Part shown: positions 4,785 to 7,470 of the stretch, piece by piece
Layout of the letters: every line of letters begins with the position of its first letter
Position numbering within the stretch: the first letter of the stretch is position 1
DNA from: Planctomycetota bacterium
GTDB taxonomy: Bacteria; Planctomycetota; Brocadiia; Brocadiales; Bathyanammoxibiaceae
DNA: 7,470 bases
Assembly: GCA_030623665.1 (NCBI GenBank)
Contig: JAUXLO010000087.1
Location: 1 to 7,470 of the forward strand
Reading direction: 5' to 3'
The notes under the pieces: generated by a model
Seen by the model: the letters and a program-made list of their open reading frames with translations, nothing else
Told to the model about the DNA's origin: nothing
Database searches by the model: none
Position numbers and translations under genes: made by a program

Positions 4785-6134
4785 ATGGAACTGTTTGACC
4801 TCAATAATGCCACAAAAAACGACATATCTCCTAACGCTCCCCTTGCCCTGAGGATGCGTCCCAAGAAGGTAGAGGACTTTGTGGGGCAGTCACACTTCTT
4901 TGGGTCCGATAAACTATTGGGGCGTATGCTAAAGGCCGACAGGTTGAGCTCACTCCTCTTCTACGGCCCTCCAGGCACGGGAAAGACCGCTCTGGCACAC
5001 GTGATAGCAAATACCACAAAGGCCGGATTCGAGGACATAAACGCTACCACCTCCAGTGTAAAGGACATCCGCCGAATCATCGCTGAGGCGAAGGACAGAC
5101 AATTCAGGCTAAAGAAGAGGACCATCCTATTTGTCGACGAGCTGCACCACTTTAACCGGACTCAACAGGACATATTACTGCCGGATGTGGAGAAGGGGAC
5201 AGTTATACTTATAGGCGCTACCGTGCATAATCCCTACTTTGCCATCAATTCCCCACTTGTCTCGCGTTCTCAGATATTTCAGTTCGAGCCCCTCTCGAAA
5301 GACGACATAAAATTGCTGCTTAAGAGGGCACTCGGCGACAAGGAACGAGGGCTTGGTAACATTAAGGTAGAGATGAAGGAGGATGCCTTGGAACATCTGG
5401 CCAAGATGTCAGAGGGAGATGCCCGCAGGGCCCTGAACGCCCTCGAGGTGGGTGTGCTGTCTGCTGAAGCTAACCCTGATGGCGCCATCCACTACACCCT
5501 CGAGGTGGCTGAGGAGTCCATCCGCAAAAAAGCCATTGTTTATGACAAGGACGGAGACGCCCACTACGACGCCGCCTCTGCCTTTATAAAGAGCATGCGC
5601 GGCGGAGACCCGGATGCCGCCCTCTACTGGATGGCCAAGATGATAGAGGCCGGTGAAGACGCCCGCTTTATAGCACGGAGGGTGGTAATCCTTGCCTCTG
5701 AGGACGTTGGCAACGCAGACCCCATGGCCCTGGTACTTGCCAATGCCGCCCTGGGTGCCTTAGAGTTTGTGGGCATGCCCGAGGGCAGGATACCCCTTGC
5801 ACAGGCCGTCACATACGTGGCGTGCGCCCCAAAGAGCAATGCCGCTTACCTCGCCATAGAGAGGGCGCTGGACGACGTGCAGAAGGAGAGGACCATGGCC
5901 ATACCAAAACACCTCAGGGACGCCAACTATCCAGGTGCGTCAATACTGGGCCACGGTAAGGGGTACAAATATCCTCACAACTACAGAGGCCAGTGGGTGG
6001 AACAGGAATATATCCCTCAAAAAAGGCGCTACTATGAACCGAAGCAAGTTGGTGGCGAATCTGCTATAAAGAAAAGGCTCGACAGGTGGCGAAAGGGGGA
6101 TGATAAGGATGGCTCCGAGCAGAAAAACCGCTGA
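4785..6134 (+). CDS. rarA: Replication-associated recombination protein A (AAA+ ATPase)
   Basis: A complete 449-residue RarA/MgsA protein of family-typical length. Such proteins are clamp-loader-like AAA+ ATPases acting at stalled replication forks, together with SSB. Walker A is GPPGTGKT (61-68), and Walker B is ILFVDELHHFN with Asp118-Glu119. Sensor 1 is in LIGATVHNP (Asn149), the arginine finger is Arg161 in SPLVSRSQ, and sensor 2 is in GDARRALN (211-218). From about 255 on, the C-terminal MgsA tetramerisation region shows its hallmark ARRVVILASEDVGNADP. The tail ends in a normal YxPHNYxxxWVxQxYxPxxxxxxxYYxP block, then a charged, probably disordered end. HH in Walker B and VH in sensor 1 replace the HR and TE of the E. 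coli protein; the catalytic residues are unaffected. It lies directly after the 6S-like RNA and may be reached by its read-through. An FAD oxidoreductase gene follows after 33 nt. Confidence 0.96.
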   Translation: MELFDLNNATKNDISPNAPLALRMRPKKVEDFVGQSHFFGSDKLLGRMLKADRLSSLLFYGPPGTGKTALAHVIANTTKAGFEDINATTSSVKDIRRIIAEAKDRQFRLKKRTILFVDELHHFNRTQQDILLPDVEKGTVILIGATVHNPYFAINSPLVSRSQIFQFEPLSKDDIKLLLKRALGDKERGLGNIKVEMKEDALEHLAKMSEGDARRALNALEVGVLSAEANPDGAIHYTLEVAEESIRKKAIVYDKDGDAHYDAASAFIKSMRGGDPDAALYWMAKMIEAGEDARFIARRVVILASEDVGNADPMALVLANAALGALEFVGMPEGRIPLAQAVTYVACAPKSNAAYLAIERALDDVQKERTMAIPKHLRDANYPGASILGHGKGYKYPHNYRGQWVEQEYIPQKRRYYEPKQVGGESAIKKRLDRWRKGDDKDGSEQKNR

Positions 6135-6167
6135 AACAATCACTTAATAGAATTCGCAAGAAAAGAA

Positions 6168-7470
6168 ATGGGAAAAGACAGCAATATGTATCTCAAGGAT
6201 GGCTCGCAGATAGCGGTCATAGGGGGAGGTCCGGTAGGCTGCTTCTTTGCAAACTTTGCAAATCGCCTGGCCAAGCAGAGGAAGCTGGACGTCTCTGTAA
6301 CCATATTTGAGTGGAGGAACTTCGCAGGGCCTGAAAAGAGGGGTTGTAATATGAGTGTGGGGGTGCTTGCGGAAAACCTTCTACAGAAGCTTGACTGTGC
6401 GGAAATCTTCATACCGGATAGGTGCGTACAGACACGGATAGAGGGCTATCATTTTATTACTCAAGAAGACCGGATATCTCTCTGTCATCCCGTACCTGGT
6501 CACACGCCGCGGATAGTGACAGTATTTCGGGGAGCCGGACCGGCAGGTTCGCATTTTGAAGAAGACGTAAGCTTTGACAACTTTATGTTAACAACGGCAA
6601 TGGAGCGAGGCGCAGACGTCATCCACGAAGAGGTAAAAGATGTTGTACTACCCCAAAGACCTGAAGACAAGGCCACCGTAATCTATGGCTCTGACGCAAG
6701 AGAACTGCGTGCAGACCTGGTAGTGGGCGCGTTTGGAATCAACACACCCACCATGGAGATGTTTGAGAAGATGTCTTTCGGTTACGTTCCACCCCGCACC
6801 ATTCGCACCTGCATATTAGAGGCCGACCTTGATAAGGAGTTTGCGGCCAGAAAGTATGATACCGGCATCATCCACGTCTTTGCCCTGGGAGTGGAGGAGA
6901 TAGAGTTTGCATCTGTTACGCCAAGGGGCGACTATCTTACCGTGGCCATTGTAGGAAAAAGGGACATAAGTACCTCACAGGTGAAACAGTTTCTGGAGCA
7001 TCCGGCATCCCTTAAGGTACTGCCCAGGGGGCCGGATGTATTAAAAGATTGTAGCTGTATATGCTTTCCAAGAATATCTATCAGCACACCGGCGCAACCC
7101 TACTCTGACAGGCTGGTCATAATTGGTGACGCAGGTGTGTCAAGGTCTTACAAGAACGGTATAGAGTCCGCCTTTGTTGTGGCACAACTGGCCGCCAATA
7201 CTGCCTTCATGCAAGGGGTATCAAAAGAGGCCTTCAAGAGCGGTTATTACGAACCTGCCCGTCACATATTTACCAGGGACAACTTCTACGCAAAGATTAT
7301 GTTTAAGCTCTTTGAACTCTATGCTACACGTGAGCATAAATTGTCTAAGAAGAAGGGCTATGTGAAGATACGCCGGGAGCGGTGGGTTAACCAACGGATA
7401 AATGAGGCACTCTGGAATTTGGTAACGGGGGACGCGCCGTTTAAAGAGATATTTAAGGAGCTCTTCAGCC
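6168..7470 (+). CDS. FAD-dependent oxidoreductase, geranylgeranyl-reductase/monooxygenase type (partial)
   Basis: An open frame without stops runs from ATG 6168 to the right edge, 434 codons so far. The N-terminal Rossmann motif is IAVIGGGPVGC (GxGxxG at 19-24), followed by an acidic residue ending the second strand (IFEWR, about 47). GCNMSVGVLAENLL (59-72) resembles the CNMCxGxxxxxL element of geranylgeranyl-reductase-like flavoproteins. ADLVVGAFG (182-190) and VIIGDAG (317-323, Asp321 contacting FAD ribityl) are standard in FAD-dependent monooxygenases and reductases. SYKNGIESAFVVAQLAA (327-343) is the helix after the GD motif. The C-terminal part is basic and aromatic, with no clear transmembrane segment. 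The substrate is unknown; isoprenoid saturation or hydroxylation of an aromatic are family possibilities. ATG 6168 is preceded only by a weak A/G-rich sequence. ATG 6186 is an alternative that still leaves the FAD motif intact. It may be co-transcribed with rarA, 33 nt upstream. Confidence 0.82.
   Translation, partial: MGKDSNMYLKDGSQIAVIGGGPVGCFFANFANRLAKQRKLDVSVTIFEWRNFAGPEKRGCNMSVGVLAENLLQKLDCAEIFIPDRCVQTRIEGYHFITQEDRISLCHPVPGHTPRIVTVFRGAGPAGSHFEEDVSFDNFMLTTAMERGADVIHEEVKDVVLPQRPEDKATVIYGSDARELRADLVVGAFGINTPTMEMFEKMSFGYVPPRTIRTCILEADLDKEFAARKYDTGIIHVFALGVEEIEFASVTPRGDYLTVAIVGKRDISTSQVKQFLEHPASLKVLPRGPDVLKDCSCICFPRISISTPAQPYSDRLVIIGDAGVSRSYKNGIESAFVVAQLAANTAFMQGVSKEAFKSGYYEPARHIFTRDNFYAKIMFKLFELYATREHKLSKKKGYVKIRRERWVNQRINEALWNLVTGDAPFKEIFKELFS

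Noticed and set aside
5624..5839. Antisense open frame inside rarA (and similar ones at 5279-5488 and 5940-6143)
   Set aside because: They mirror the codon bias of rarA, show no motifs and have no ribosome binding sites. They are shadows of the real gene.
7174..7365. 63-codon + strand frame near the right edge
   Set aside because: Lies out of frame within the conserved C-terminal half of the FAD oxidoreductase and shows no features of its own.
1..7470. CRISPR arrays, insertion sequences, tRNA or attachment sites
   Set aside because: I looked for regularly spaced repeats, transposase motifs, terminal inverted repeats and tRNA cloverleaf patterns by eye and saw none.

Overview
The window is a gene-dense stretch of bacterial chromosome holding two whole gene groups and two genes cut by the window edges. 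I see no mobile element, CRISPR array, tRNA or rRNA. The best lineage guess is a Gram-negative environmental bacterium, possibly Planctomycetota. The hints are a c-type cytochrome/peroxidase-like tail at the left edge and a divergent PurN whose phosphate and active-site loops resemble what I remember of planctomycete PurN proteins. Base composition is near even. The lineage guess is weak.

Left part (1-2391, + strand): the C-terminal end of a probable di-haem cytochrome c peroxidase-like protein is closed by a strong rho-independent terminator (191-251). A plausible sigma70-type promoter (315-343) then starts a three-gene run: a short histidine kinase with no sensor or membrane domain (373-1077), a stand-alone CheY-like receiver (1105-1473), and an XRE-type DNA-binding protein with a TTG start and an unrecognised 200-residue C-terminal domain (1514-2383). 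Together they look like a compact cytoplasmic signalling cassette. Neither two-component protein has its own input or DNA-binding output, and the neighbouring regulator is a candidate output.

Middle (2392-4384, - strand): purN (glycinamide ribonucleotide formyltransferase) is followed 2 nt after its stop by an M16 zinc peptidase gene, so the two probably form one transcription unit. This unit converges on the XRE gene with only 8 bp between stop codons.

Right part (4385-7470, + strand): the divergent intergenic region holds small repeats and a promoter feeding a structured RNA of about 185 nt (about 4545-4731). Its 12-bp closing stem, internal bubbles, terminal hairpin and U8 tail fit 6S RNA, and the rarA gene directly downstream matches a known 6S neighbourhood. 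rarA (4785-6134) is complete. It is followed after 33 nt by an FAD-dependent oxidoreductase of the geranylgeranyl-reductase/monooxygenase type that runs off the right edge.

The items most worth checking are the 6S RNA candidate with its promoter palindrome, and the sensorless kinase/receiver/XRE cassette.
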